Shown here one piece after another: positions 36,964 through 46,036 of a DNA stretch of 64,000 nt (position 1 is the first letter of the stretch; the number at the start of each line of letters is the position of its first letter). A model generated the notes under the pieces. It was not told the DNA's origin. It searched no databases and was given only the letters and a program-made list of their open reading frames with translations. Both the position numbers and the translations under genes were made by a program. The DNA is from Bacteroidota bacterium (GTDB lineage: Bacteria; Bacteroidota; Bacteroidia; Chitinophagales; Chitinophagaceae): contig JADJJH010000002.1 in the NCBI GenBank assembly GCA_016706595.1, forward strand, positions 930,001 through 994,000, written 5' to 3'.

Positions 36964-37471
36964 GAATCAGATGCCAGGTATGTGGGGTTTGGCGTTCATG
37001 GTTCGGAAATGAATCTGAATTTGATTTTATATCTTAGGAAAGAGGAGTTTGGTATTCGTAGTTTGAGGTTTTGAAATTGTATATGCCTGAAGTACCGCAT
37101 TCGTAATCAGATTTTAGTTTTTCTAATTTTCCCGAAGCCCAAAGTGCTAAAGAATCCAATCTTCGAATTTCGATTTTAACATTTTGAACTCCATACGGAA
37201 TCCTGCCCTGAATGAATAGAAGAATCCAAGTCACGAATTTAGATTTTAGTAATATGTACTTGTCATTGAACCTAGAACTCTAGATTTCGTTATCATATGC
37301 AATTAAAATTATATGTGTCTACAATAATTTAACTGCTAAGTCTTCATAATGAAGCGATTAGTATGCCTTATGAGTTTAATTTCGGTGATGAGAATTTTAA
37401 TATTAAGACAAGATTAATTGTTATATTTTTTAAAAATTAGTGTTGGATTTGTTTTTATAAATCATTTTTTA

Positions 37472-37639
37472 ACACTACATTTACCTCCTAAATTTAGTGT
37501 AAGTTGAAAATTTCGACCCAATCTGCATGGCATGCAGCATCATTTATTAGTAATTTAACAACTCGATATACCTATGTATGTACTAACTTATTTCAACCTT
37601 TAAATATTGTAAAAGCCTGTATACGTACTGGCTTTTTTT
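37472..37639 (+). ncRNA. Possible small RNA or structured leader
   Basis: Three hairpins follow one another. The first has 12-nt arms with one mismatch (ACACTACATTTA 37472-37483 and TAAATTTAGTGT 37489-37500) around the loop CCTCC. The second is the perfect palindrome CTGCATG-G-CATGCAG at 37523-37537. The third is a terminator at 37611-37639. No gene lies in the 500 nt before, so the terminator must end either a small RNA or the leader of the adhesin mRNA. No known RNA family was recognised. Confidence 0.3.
37611..37639 (+). terminator. Rho-independent terminator-like hairpin
   Basis: AAAAGCC (37611-37617) pairs with GGCTTTT (37630-37636); one T-T mismatch and an inner GTA/TAC stem close on a TACG tetraloop. 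A run of seven T follows the stem. It is about 300 nt upstream of the adhesin start, so it acts either on a small RNA or as an attenuator. Confidence 0.6.
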
Positions 37640-37938
37640 ATTGTTAAAATCTATGTAATGCCCGAATTTGTTAACCTTTAAACCAATGCAACTATAAGAA
37701 ACAGAAAGAAAAATTTACTACCCGAAACAAAGAACAAATGGTTTATTCAACCAAAGAACAAATTTTTTTCACTAAAAAACTAACAATGAGAAATGTAATG
37801 TTTGAGAAAGTAGCTTGGTCTAAAACCAATAGCCTTATGAAACTAACTAACTCAGGTATTACCAACTTAAGAATGACCCATGTTACCAACAAAAAATGTT
37901 CTAAAACAATTATTCATTAAAAACAAAAAATAAGAATT

Positions 37939-39387
37939 ATGAAAACAACAACAATTCGAATGCTTGGCAAAGGTCTGACGGCGCTTTGCCTTATGCTTTG
38001 GACGCATTTCGCCTATGCGCAACCAGCCGTTCAACTTACCTATGAGAATCTGGTGCAAACCTCACCAACAACTTTCACCTTTGACTTGTATGCAAAAAAT
38101 GTAGGAACTACAATTAGCACACAACTGAAAGGATTTCAGTGGGGTTTGAACATGACTCCGATGCCAGGTACTTTCCCATTCCCCGGTGCTAATGATAGTT
38201 TATTCTATGTGCCAGGATCAAGGGATCCAATTATTCCTGCAAGTGCAACAGGATATGGCACAGTCTTAGATCCTGTTTATGGTTATCGTATGGCTTTGGG
38301 TAGCCCTGCAGGCAGCCCTGGATTGAAACCTCTATCTAATTCAAATCCTGGATTTTTTCATTTACGTCAAACAGTAAGTATTCCGACTGGATCAGAACCA
38401 CTTATGGTTCCTAATGTTGCCTACAAGTTAGGTACCTATTTGGTAAAAGTTTCAAATGCAAGTTTGTGGTCTAACGCATATAATCCATTTTTACCACCAA
38501 CTATTACTAACGTTGCCCCGGTGCAAGTTATTTCAGTAGGTGGCTATACACATTCTGTTGTGAATATCCTTTTAGATGGTGCTGGAAGTGCCATGTCTCT
38601 AACACAGGCGTTAGGTACATTATCAACAACAATGATACCAAGTTCAACTGGCCCTTCACCTTTCTTATTAAACAACTCTTGTTCTAATACAACAAGTTCA
38701 TTAACTGCAAGTGCTTGTGATTCGTATACTTGGGCCGATAACGGTCAAACCTATACTGCTTCTGGTGTTTACACTCACACAACCTTAATTGGTTCTGGTC
38801 CGTGTACTAACACAGCTACTTTAAACTTAACTATTAACAATAGTACTTCTTCTTCATCTAGTGCAACTGCATGTGATTCGTATTCTTGGAATGGAACTAC
38901 ATACACTGCAAGTGGTACTTACTCAGGTACATTTACTGCTGCAAATGGTTGTGATTCGGTTCATCAGTTAACCTTGAATATTGTTAATAGTACATCAAAC
39001 ACAACAACAGCATCAGCTTGTGATTCTTACACATGGTCTGTAAACAGTGTAACTTACACTGCATCAGGTTCATGGTCTGTAACTACAGGTTGTCATACTG
39101 AAACGTTGAATTTGACAATTACACCTACCACGTCAAGTACAACAACAATCTCAGCATGTGATTCTTACACATGGTCTGTGAACACTGTTACATACACTGC
39201 TTCCGGTTCATGGTCGGTGACAACAGGTTGTCATACAGAAACGTTGAATTTGACAATTAATAACAGTACTTCAGCTTCATCATCAGCTACTGCATGTGAT
39301 ACTTATACATGGAGTGCAAATGGTGCAACATGTAACTTCTCAGGTTACATGGTCGTCAATGAATGCTGCAGGATGTTTACATACTGA
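37939..39387 (+). CDS. Giant repeat adhesin, N-terminal part (frameshifted)
   Basis: This is the 5' part of one adhesin gene that continues in the next frame at 39296-44770. A signal peptide (1-27, ending AYAQ) precedes a cohesin-like beta-sandwich region (about 30-240; TFTFDLYAKNVGTT and KGFQWGLN) similar to the start of the second adhesin at 46037. Then come four intact copies and a damaged fifth copy of a roughly 51-residue module with ACDSYTW near its start and GC near its end, the two cysteines probably forming a disulfide. In copy 5 the frame is lost within 39331-39352, where one extra base is present (GGTTACATGG against GGTTCATGG in neighbouring copies). The shift may be real or a sequence error in a repeat. 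Confidence 0.8.
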   Translation: MKTTTIRMLGKGLTALCLMLWTHFAYAQPAVQLTYENLVQTSPTTFTFDLYAKNVGTTISTQLKGFQWGLNMTPMPGTFPFPGANDSLFYVPGSRDPIIPASATGYGTVLDPVYGYRMALGSPAGSPGLKPLSNSNPGFFHLRQTVSIPTGSEPLMVPNVAYKLGTYLVKVSNASLWSNAYNPFLPPTITNVAPVQVISVGGYTHSVVNILLDGAGSAMSLTQALGTLSTTMIPSSTGPSPFLLNNSCSNTTSSLTASACDSYTWADNGQTYTASGVYTHTTLIGSGPCTNTATLNLTINNSTSSSSSATACDSYSWNGTTYTASGTYSGTFTAANGCDSVHQLTLNIVNSTSNTTTASACDSYTWSVNSVTYTASGSWSVTTGCHTETLNLTITPTTSSTTTISACDSYTWSVNTVTYTASGSWSVTTGCHTETLNLTINNSTSASSSATACDTYTWSANGATCNFSGYMVVNECCRMFTY

Positions 39388-42300
39388 AACATTAAACTTA
39401 ACAGTGAATTACAGTACAAGTAATATGTCTACAGCTTCTGCTTGTGGAACTTATACATGGTCTGTAAACGGTGCAACGTATACAGCTTCTGGTATGTACT
39501 CTGCTACATCATTGAACGCTGCTGGTTGTACACACACTGAGTATTTAGATTTGACAATTAATCCAACAACTTCGAATACTACAACAGCTTCTGCTTGTGA
39601 TTCGTATACTTGGACAGTAAATGGTGCAACGTACACTGCTTCAGGAAGCTATACCTTTAACACAGGTTGCGCTACTGAAACTTTGAATTTGACTATTACT
39701 CCGTCAACATCAAACACAACAACAGCATCAGCTTGTGATTCTTACACATGGTCTGTAAACAGTGTTACTTACAATGCTTCAGGTTCATATTCTGTAACTA
39801 CAGGTTGTCATACTGAAACATTAAACTTAACTATCAATAACAGCACATCTAACTCAACTACCGCTTCTGGCGCTGGTTCTTATACTTGGGCTGTAAATGG
39901 TATGACTTACTTAGCAAGTGGTGTTTACACAGCAACTTCATTGAATGCTGCTGGTTGTTTACACACTGAAACATTAAACCTTACTATCACAAGTGTAGGT
40001 TGTTCATTTACTTTAACAGTATCTGAAGATCAACCAATTTCTTGTTTTGGTAATGCTGATGGTTCTTTACAAGCAACAGTTACACCAACAGGTTCTTATA
40101 CTTTCACAATTGTTCACCCTGACATGTCAACTTCATCTAATACAACTGGATATTTTGATTTGTTAGCTCCTGGTACTCACACAGTATATGCTTCTGATGG
40201 AACTTGTACTACATCAGGTACAATTACTTATATCCAACCAGATCCATTAGATATCACTTTCATTTCTACCGACATGGTTTCATGTGCTGGTAACGATGGT
40301 GTTTTAAGTGTTATCATTACTGGTGGTACTAACGTATTACAAGGTTATTTAACATGGTGGACTAATTCATTAGGAGATACATTAAATGATGTATTAACTG
40401 ATAACTTCGCTTTATCTGTTGATTCATTAGGCGCTGGTAACTACAATGTTGCTATCGAAGATGATCGTGGTTGTTTCTATAACGAAACAGGTGCTATTAT
40501 CGTTGCTGATCCAATTGTACCTTCTGGTACATATGCAGCTATTGTTTGCGAAAACGGTAGCACTACATTAAATGTTTCAGCTACTGGTGGTTGGATGTTG
40601 TTAGATTCAGTATCTAGCAATGCACCATTTGTTCCTTATTACAGTTCTACATTAACTTTCTCAGTAAATGGTTCAGCATTCGCTGCACAAACGGCATATC
40701 CGGTATCTGCAGGAACGTATACAATCGTTGCTCAGGATGCTAAAGGATGTACTGGTTCTGCTGTAGTTACTATTGCTAATCCAGCTGCTATCACAGGTTC
40801 TTCAAGTGCAACAGCTTGCGATTCTTATACTTGGAATGGTAATACTTACACAACAAGTGGCGCATATGTTGGAACTTTTGTTGCTGCAAATGGTTGTGAT
40901 TCAGTTCATACTTTGAACTTAACTATCAATTATAGTACTTCTACAACAACATCAGTTACTGCTTGTGATTCATATACTTGGTCTGTAAACGGAACAACGT
41001 ATACTAACTCTGGTACTTACACATTTGTTGGAACGAACACAGCTGGTTGTCCTGATTCATATACTTTGAATTTAACAATCAACTACAGTTCTTCTTCAAC
41101 TGATAATGTAACTGCTTGTGATACTTATACATGGTCTGCTAACGGTATGACTTACACAGTAGGTGGTACATATACTGCAACTTCATTGAATGCTGCAGGA
41201 TGTACACATACTTCAACATTGAACTTGACTATCAATAATAGTACATCTTCAACTGATAACATCACTGCTTGTGATTCTTATACTTGGTCTGCTAATGGTA
41301 TGACTTATACTGCATCGGGTACATACACAGCAACGTATTTAAATGCTGCAGGATGTACACATAGTGCTACATTAAATCTTACGATTAATGCAAGTACATC
41401 TTCATCAACATCTTATGTATGGTGCGATATGTATACTTGGTACGGAACAACATACACAGCAAGTGGTTCTTACACACATACTTCATTAAATGCTGCAGGT
41501 TGCACGCACACTGAAACTTTAAACCTTTCATTAGGTTATACTCAGGTGAACAACTGGTGTTGTGAAGTTGCTTGTGATTCTTACACATGGTCTGCAAATG
41601 GTGTAACATATACTGCATCAGGCACTTACTACTACATTACACAAAACCCTGCTACAGGATGTGCAATCGTAAATGTAATTTGTTTAACTATCAATAATAG
41701 TACATCTGCTACAGTAAGCGCTGCTGCTTGTGATTCTTACACATGGGCTGCTAACGGCACAACATATACAGCTTCTGGTGTATACACAATTACATCATTA
41801 AACGCTGCTGGTTGTACACACACTACTACGTTGAACTTAACTATCAACAACAGTACATCTAATTCAACTTCAGTAACTGCATGTGATTCTTATGCATGGA
41901 CTGTAAATGGAATGACCTATACTGCTGGTGGTACTTATACTGCTACTTCATTAAATGCAGCAGGATGTACACACACTGAAACGTTAGTATTAACGATCAA
42001 TAACAGTACTTCTAACATGACCACAGCTACTGCTTGTGATTCATATACATGGACTGCTAACGGTATGACATACACAGCTTCTGGTACTTATACAGCAACA
42101 TCATTGAATGCTGCAGGTTGTACGCACACAGAAACGTTAATGTTAACTGTAAACTACAGTTCTACTTCATCTACTACAGCTACTGCTTGTGATTCATACA
42201 CATGGGCTGATAATGGAATGACCTATACAGTTGGTGGTGTGTATACTTACACTTCATTAAACGCTTCAGGTTGTGTAAACACAGCTACATTGAATTTGAC

Positions 42301-44770
42301 AGTTAACTACAGTTCTACTTCATCTACAACAGCAACAGCATGTGATTCATACACATGGGCTGATAATGGAATGACTTATACTGCTTCTGGCACGTATACT
42401 TACACTTCATTAAATGCTTCAGGTTGTACAAACACAGCTACGTTGAATTTGACAGTAAACTACAGTTCTACTTCATCTACTACAGCTACAGCATGTGATT
42501 CTTACACTTGGGCTGATAATGGAATGACTTATACTACTTCAGGTACTTATACTTACACTTCATTAAATGCTTCAGGTTGCACAAACACAGCTACATTGAA
42601 CTTGACTGTAAACTACAGTTCTACTTCATCTACAACAGCTACTGCTTGTGATTCATACACATGGGCTGATAATGGAATGACTTATACTACTTCTGGTACG
42701 TATACTTACACTTCATTAAACGCTTCAGGTTGTACAAACACAGCTACCTTGAACTTAACTGTAAACTACAGTTCTGCTTCATCTTCTACAGCTACTGCTT
42801 GTGATTCATATACATGGTCACAAAATGGGGTAACTTATACCGCTTCAGGAACTTATGTTGCTGTTGGTGTAAATGCACAAGGTTGTCCTGATACGCATAC
42901 ATTATTCCTAACTGTTAACTACAGTTCAACTTCATCTACAACAGCAACAGCATGTGATTCATACACATGGGCTGATAATGGAATGACTTATACTACTTCT
43001 GGTACGTATACTTACACTTCATTAAATGCTTCAGGTTGTGTAAACACAGCTACTTTGAATTTGACAGTTAACTACAGTTCTACTTCATCTACAACAGCAA
43101 CAGCATGTGATTCATACACATGGGCTGATAATGGAATGACTTATACTGCTTCTGGTACGTATACTTACACTTCATTAAATGCTTCAGGTTGTACAAACAC
43201 AGCTACGTTGAATTTGACAGTTAACTACAGTTCTACTTCATCTACTACAGCTACAGCATGTGATTCTTACACTTGGGCTGATAATGGAATGACTTATACT
43301 ACTTCAGGTACGTATACTTACACTTCATTAAATGCTTCAGGTTGTACTAACACAGCTACATTGAACTTGACTGTAAACTACAGTTCTACTTCATCTACAA
43401 CAGCTACTGCTTGTGATTCATACACATGGGCTGATAATGGAATGACTTATACTACTTCTGGTACGTATACTTACACTTCATTAAATGCTTCAGGTTGTAC
43501 AAATACAGCTACGTTGAATTTGACTGTTAATTACAGTTCATCTTCTACAGAAACAGCTACTGCTTGTGATTCTTATACTTGGGCTTGTAATGGTATGACC
43601 TATACCACTAGCGGAACTTATACTTGTACTTACATCAACCAATCTGGTTGTGTGCACACTACAACATTAAGTTTAACTATCAATTACAGCACATTTGATG
43701 GTAATGCTACCACAACACAGTGTAACTCTTACACTTGGAATGGTGTAACTTACACAGCAAGTGGTGTGTATACATTTACATCATTAAATGCTGCTGGTTG
43801 TACAAATACAGCAACGTTGAATCTTACTATCAACTATGGTAGCACAGGTACAACAAACGTAACTGCTTGTAACTCTTATACTTGGAATGGTGTAACTTAT
43901 ACCACTTCTGGTACTTACACAGGAACATTTACAAATGCTGCAGGTTGTGATTCAGTTCATACTTTGATTCTTACTTTGAACAATGGTGTTTATATTTCAC
44001 CTAAAGTATTCTTGCACGGTGCTTACGTTGCTGGTACTGGTTTAATGAAAGATGACTTAAGATCAACTGGTGTAATCTTTACTACAGAGCCATACACTGC
44101 ATTAAGTTTTGCTAATATTGGTGCTCCTGGTTATGTAGGTGGTGAATCATTCACACCTGCAATGGCTGCGATTACTGGTAATGATGCGATTGTTGATTGG
44201 GTTCATGTTGAAATCCGTACAGCAGCTCCAGGTTATTCAATTGTTGCAACTACTAATGCATTGGTACAAAGAGATGGTGACGTTGTAGATGTTAATGGTA
44301 ATGCATTATACTTCTCAACAGTTTGCCCTGGAAACTACCATGTTGCAATTAAACACAGAAATCACTTAGGTGTAATGAGCGAAACCACTTTACCTTTAAC
44401 TAGTGTGAATCAAGTTGTAGACTTTACTACAGCAGCACCGGTTTGGAATAAGCCAGGCGTAGCGAATGCAGCAAGAAGAACAGAATCTGATGGTGCTAGA
44501 TCATTATGGGCTGGAGATACAAGAACAGATAAAAATGTTAAGTATAATGGTTTAAATAATGATAAGGAGCCAATTATCTACGCTGTAGGTATTGCAACAC
44601 CTAACAATATTCTTTACCCTGTATATCGTACAGAAGATGCTAACATGGATGCACGAGTTAAGTATAATAACGCCGACAATGATAAGAACTTTATCTTGAA
44701 CGAAATTATCTTCTCAAATGCTCCGGTTTCAACTCCAAATGATATCTTATCTCAACACACTCCTAACTAG
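39296..44770 (+). CDS. Giant repeat adhesin, main part with dockerin-like C-terminus
   Basis: The remaining 1,800 or so residues of the adhesin begun at 37939. It continues the two-cysteine modules (about copies 5-9), a SprB-type block (39991-40795, PISCFGNADGSL and GGTNVLQGYLTWWTN), then about 21 further modules, of which 42158-43534 are nearly identical. The end has a conserved non-repeat domain (43986-44440; GDVVDVNGNA and YHVAIKHRNHLGVM) and two dockerin-like segments: AGDTRTDKNVKYNGLNND and TEDANMDARVKYNNADND, each with Asp ligands spaced as in calcium loops. No T9SS sorting domain is present. Likely a secreted or surface adhesin held by another protein. The ATG at 39296 is only the ORF opening, not a real start. 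Confidence 0.8.
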   Translation: MILIHGVQMVQHVTSQVTWSSMNAAGCLHTETLNLTVNYSTSNMSTASACGTYTWSVNGATYTASGMYSATSLNAAGCTHTEYLDLTINPTTSNTTTASACDSYTWTVNGATYTASGSYTFNTGCATETLNLTITPSTSNTTTASACDSYTWSVNSVTYNASGSYSVTTGCHTETLNLTINNSTSNSTTASGAGSYTWAVNGMTYLASGVYTATSLNAAGCLHTETLNLTITSVGCSFTLTVSEDQPISCFGNADGSLQATVTPTGSYTFTIVHPDMSTSSNTTGYFDLLAPGTHTVYASDGTCTTSGTITYIQPDPLDITFISTDMVSCAGNDGVLSVIITGGTNVLQGYLTWWTNSLGDTLNDVLTDNFALSVDSLGAGNYNVAIEDDRGCFYNETGAIIVADPIVPSGTYAAIVCENGSTTLNVSATGGWMLLDSVSSNAPFVPYYSSTLTFSVNGSAFAAQTAYPVSAGTYTIVAQDAKGCTGSAVVTIANPAAITGSSSATACDSYTWNGNTYTTSGAYVGTFVAANGCDSVHTLNLTINYSTSTTTSVTACDSYTWSVNGTTYTNSGTYTFVGTNTAGCPDSYTLNLTINYSSSSTDNVTACDTYTWSANGMTYTVGGTYTATSLNAAGCTHTSTLNLTINNSTSSTDNITACDSYTWSANGMTYTASGTYTATYLNAAGCTHSATLNLTINASTSSSTSYVWCDMYTWYGTTYTASGSYTHTSLNAAGCTHTETLNLSLGYTQVNNWCCEVACDSYTWSANGVTYTASGTYYYITQNPATGCAIVNVICLTINNSTSATVSAAACDSYTWAANGTTYTASGVYTITSLNAAGCTHTTTLNLTINNSTSNSTSVTACDSYAWTVNGMTYTAGGTYTATSLNAAGCTHTETLVLTINNSTSNMTTATACDSYTWTANGMTYTASGTYTATSLNAAGCTHTETLMLTVNYSSTSSTTATACDSYTWADNGMTYTVGGVYTYTSLNASGCVNTATLNLTVNYSSTSSTTATACDSYTWADNGMTYTASGTYTYTSLNASGCTNTATLNLTVNYSSTSSTTATACDSYTWADNGMTYTTSGTYTYTSLNASGCTNTATLNLTVNYSSTSSTTATACDSYTWADNGMTYTTSGTYTYTSLNASGCTNTATLNLTVNYSSASSSTATACDSYTWSQNGVTYTASGTYVAVGVNAQGCPDTHTLFLTVNYSSTSSTTATACDSYTWADNGMTYTTSGTYTYTSLNASGCVNTATLNLTVNYSSTSSTTATACDSYTWADNGMTYTASGTYTYTSLNASGCTNTATLNLTVNYSSTSSTTATACDSYTWADNGMTYTTSGTYTYTSLNASGCTNTATLNLTVNYSSTSSTTATACDSYTWADNGMTYTTSGTYTYTSLNASGCTNTATLNLTVNYSSSSTETATACDSYTWACNGMTYTTSGTYTCTYINQSGCVHTTTLSLTINYSTFDGNATTTQCNSYTWNGVTYTASGVYTFTSLNAAGCTNTATLNLTINYGSTGTTNVTACNSYTWNGVTYTTSGTYTGTFTNAAGCDSVHTLILTLNNGVYISPKVFLHGAYVAGTGLMKDDLRSTGVIFTTEPYTALSFANIGAPGYVGGESFTPAMAAITGNDAIVDWVHVEIRTAAPGYSIVATTNALVQRDGDVVDVNGNALYFSTVCPGNYHVAIKHRNHLGVMSETTLPLTSVNQVVDFTTAAPVWNKPGVANAARRTESDGARSLWAGDTRTDKNVKYNGLNNDKEPIIYAVGIATPNNILYPVYRTEDANMDARVKYNNADNDKNFILNEIIFSNAPVSTPNDILSQHTPN
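42158..43534 (+). repeat. Nine tandem 153-nt coding repeats with a 765-nt higher-order duplication
   Basis: Unit boundaries (AGTTCTACTTCATCTAC) fall exactly every 153 nt: 42158, 42311, 42464, 42617, 42770, 42923, 43076, 43229, 43382. The order is A-B-C-D-X-A'-B'-C'-D', where X (42770-42922) is the odd unit (SQNGVTYTASGTYVAVGVNAQGCPD). By eye B differs from B' at two positions and C from C' at three, so a five-unit block of 765 nt was duplicated recently. Units encode 51 residues in frame, so copy-number change keeps the frame. Confidence 0.9.
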
Positions 44771-44793
44771 TATCCAATAATTTAACCTCATAA

Positions 44794-44815
44794 CCCCTCT
44801 CCATTTGGAGAGGGG
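44794..44815. repeat. Short palindromic intergenic repeat
   Basis: CCCCTCTCC, ATTT, GGAGAGGGG form a perfect 9-bp stem with a 4-nt loop, without a T-run. Palindromes of this CCCTCTCC/GGAGAGGG type are, as I recall, common between Bacteroidetes genes. It separates the adhesin from the next gene and could weaken read-through or stabilise an mRNA end. Confidence 0.55.
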
Positions 44816-44847
44816 TGAACGAGGAAACTTTAAAAACAATAATAAAA

Positions 44848-45666
44848 ATGAAAAAAATAATAATAACGGCACTAGGCATTGTGGGTTCGTTCAGCGCATT
44901 CAGTCAATGCCCGAACACAACCGGGAACTATGAGTATAGTATCAGCAACGATGCTAAAACCATCACCATCAAAGCACGTAACACAACCGGAACGATTCGT
45001 TCTAGTTATGTGAACCCTGCCATCAATGGTAATTTCGTAGGTCTTGTATTTGGTATCAAATGGTCGGCAAAAGTGATGTGGTATTATATACCAATAGCTC
45101 AGTAGCGCCTTTCGATATCATTCCATCAGGCGGCATTCTTCAAAAAGAGAACTTTAGTTTTCAATCTTATGGCGACGAGGCAAAAAACATTGCCGATGTT
45201 GTCGAAAGAGTTTATGAATGGCGACTGGCACGTAATTGCTACAATACCTTATACAGGTACATTAGCAAACGGCGACAAGTTTGAATTAACCGAATGTGGT
45301 TTTGATGAAACAACCAATCCTTACTTTGCCCAAATGGATAAGTTAGGTAACTATGGTCAGTTTGCACCAAACTTAGTTCGTAGCACTTCAGACGGCGCAA
45401 ACTTAGCTGCAGCAAATGCAGTTATTGTTTATCCTAATCCAACCCTTGGCGATTTATATGTTGATGTAAGTTCATCAACGGTAACTCGTGCTACTTTTAA
45501 AGTAATGGATATGACCGGTAAAACGGTTAAGACTATCCAATCTGATTTAGTAGAAGGATTGAATAAGATTACAGTAAACGTTGCTGAATTAGCCAACGGA
45601 ATGTATATGTTGAAAGTAGTTGATGGCAAAGCCCTTAACTATGCTCAAACATTCAACAAACAATAA
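44848..45666 (+). pseudogene. Small secreted T9SS type A protein gene with two compensating frameshifts
   Basis: Three frames together encode one protein of about 270 residues: a signal peptide from ATG 44848 (MKKIIITALGIVGSFSAFSQ), a domain of unknown type ending GLVFGIKWS, the next segment GKSDVVLYTNSSVAPFD in another frame, and NGDWHVIATIPYTG back in the first frame, ending with a T9SS type A sorting domain (VIVYPNPTLGDLYV). The frame is lost near 45062-45070 (one base missing) and regained near 45203-45212 (one base extra). As written, translation stops at 45103-45105. It is either a recent pseudogene or a pair of sequence errors. It lies 77 nt after the adhesin gene. Confidence 0.75.
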
Positions 45667-45684
45667 TTTTAAATTATGTTAGTT

Positions 45685-45714
45685 AAAAGACCGCCCTTGT
45701 GGCGGTCTTTTTTT
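45685..45714 (+). terminator. Rho-independent terminator
   Basis: AAAAGACCGCC (45685-45695), loop CTTGT, GGCGGTCTTTT (45701-45711) and a further T-run to 45714. It ends the adhesin-T9SS gene pair 19 nt after the stop. The remaining 320 nt to the next adhesin gene contain only the promoter listed below. Confidence 0.92.
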
Positions 45715-45935
45715 ATTAATTTATCCACTCTGACTTTGTTGGCATACGCTTTGATTACATTTATTTCCGCTTTGGTCAATAAGGTCACATCAATTCGTGC
45801 AACAGATGACAAAGTGAAGTAACTTAACAGAAATAATGGAATGAATTGTAAAGGAAATGTAGAAGAGTATTGTCATGAATGAATTATGAAAGAAACTTAT
45901 TTTTTTTTAATATGAGGATTAAAAAGAAATGACTA

Positions 45936-45971
45936 TTGTTGCATTAAATTAAAATTAATGTTTTATTTTTG
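45936..45971 (+). promoter_or_regulatory. Putative promoter of the second adhesin gene
   Basis: TTG at 45939-45941 and TATTTTTG at 45964-45971 are 22 nt apart, within the TTG-N17-23-TAnnTTTG pattern of Bacteroidetes. A second TTG lies at 45936. The leader to the ATG at 46037 would be about 60 nt. This is the best-formed promoter in the window. Confidence 0.5.
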
Positions 45972-46036
45972 CGATATGTTTATTGTAAATTGAGGATAAA
46001 TTGTGCATTAAAAAATTACAAACTAATTAGTATTAT

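Larger units (their letters stand above)
36964..37938. other. 975-nt non-coding stretch upstream of the giant adhesin gene
   Basis: No convincing gene was found. The first 300 nt are AT-rich with degenerate words. Bases 37472-37639 form a structured block with three hairpins (listed separately). From 37640 to 37938 there is an AC-rich leader containing a 60-codon ORF (37738-37920) without recognisable features, ending 18 nt before the adhesin ATG; it may be chance. Confidence 0.5.

Noticed and set aside
37034..37234. A 66-codon minus-strand ORF after hppA
   Set aside because: It lies in degenerate intergenic sequence, has no promoter or family, and looks like a chance ORF.
37738..37920. A 60-codon ORF starting MVYSTKEQIFF 18 nt before the adhesin gene
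   Set aside because: It has no recognisable domain, signal peptide or promoter, and its composition matches the AC-rich leader; treated as non-coding unless conservation shows otherwise.
39451..41618. Antisense ORFs opposite the adhesin repeats
   Set aside because: They mirror the biased codon pattern of the repeats, differ between copies only as the sense strand does, and have no start signals.
42158..43534. Regular repeats resembling a CRISPR array
   Set aside because: The units are 153 nt, have no unique spacers, and are translated in frame; they are protein repeats.
45060..45284. A stand-alone gene starting at an ATG at 45060
   Set aside because: Its N-terminal part is the middle of the frameshifted T9SS protein and its C-terminal part is out-of-frame noise, so it is not an independent gene.
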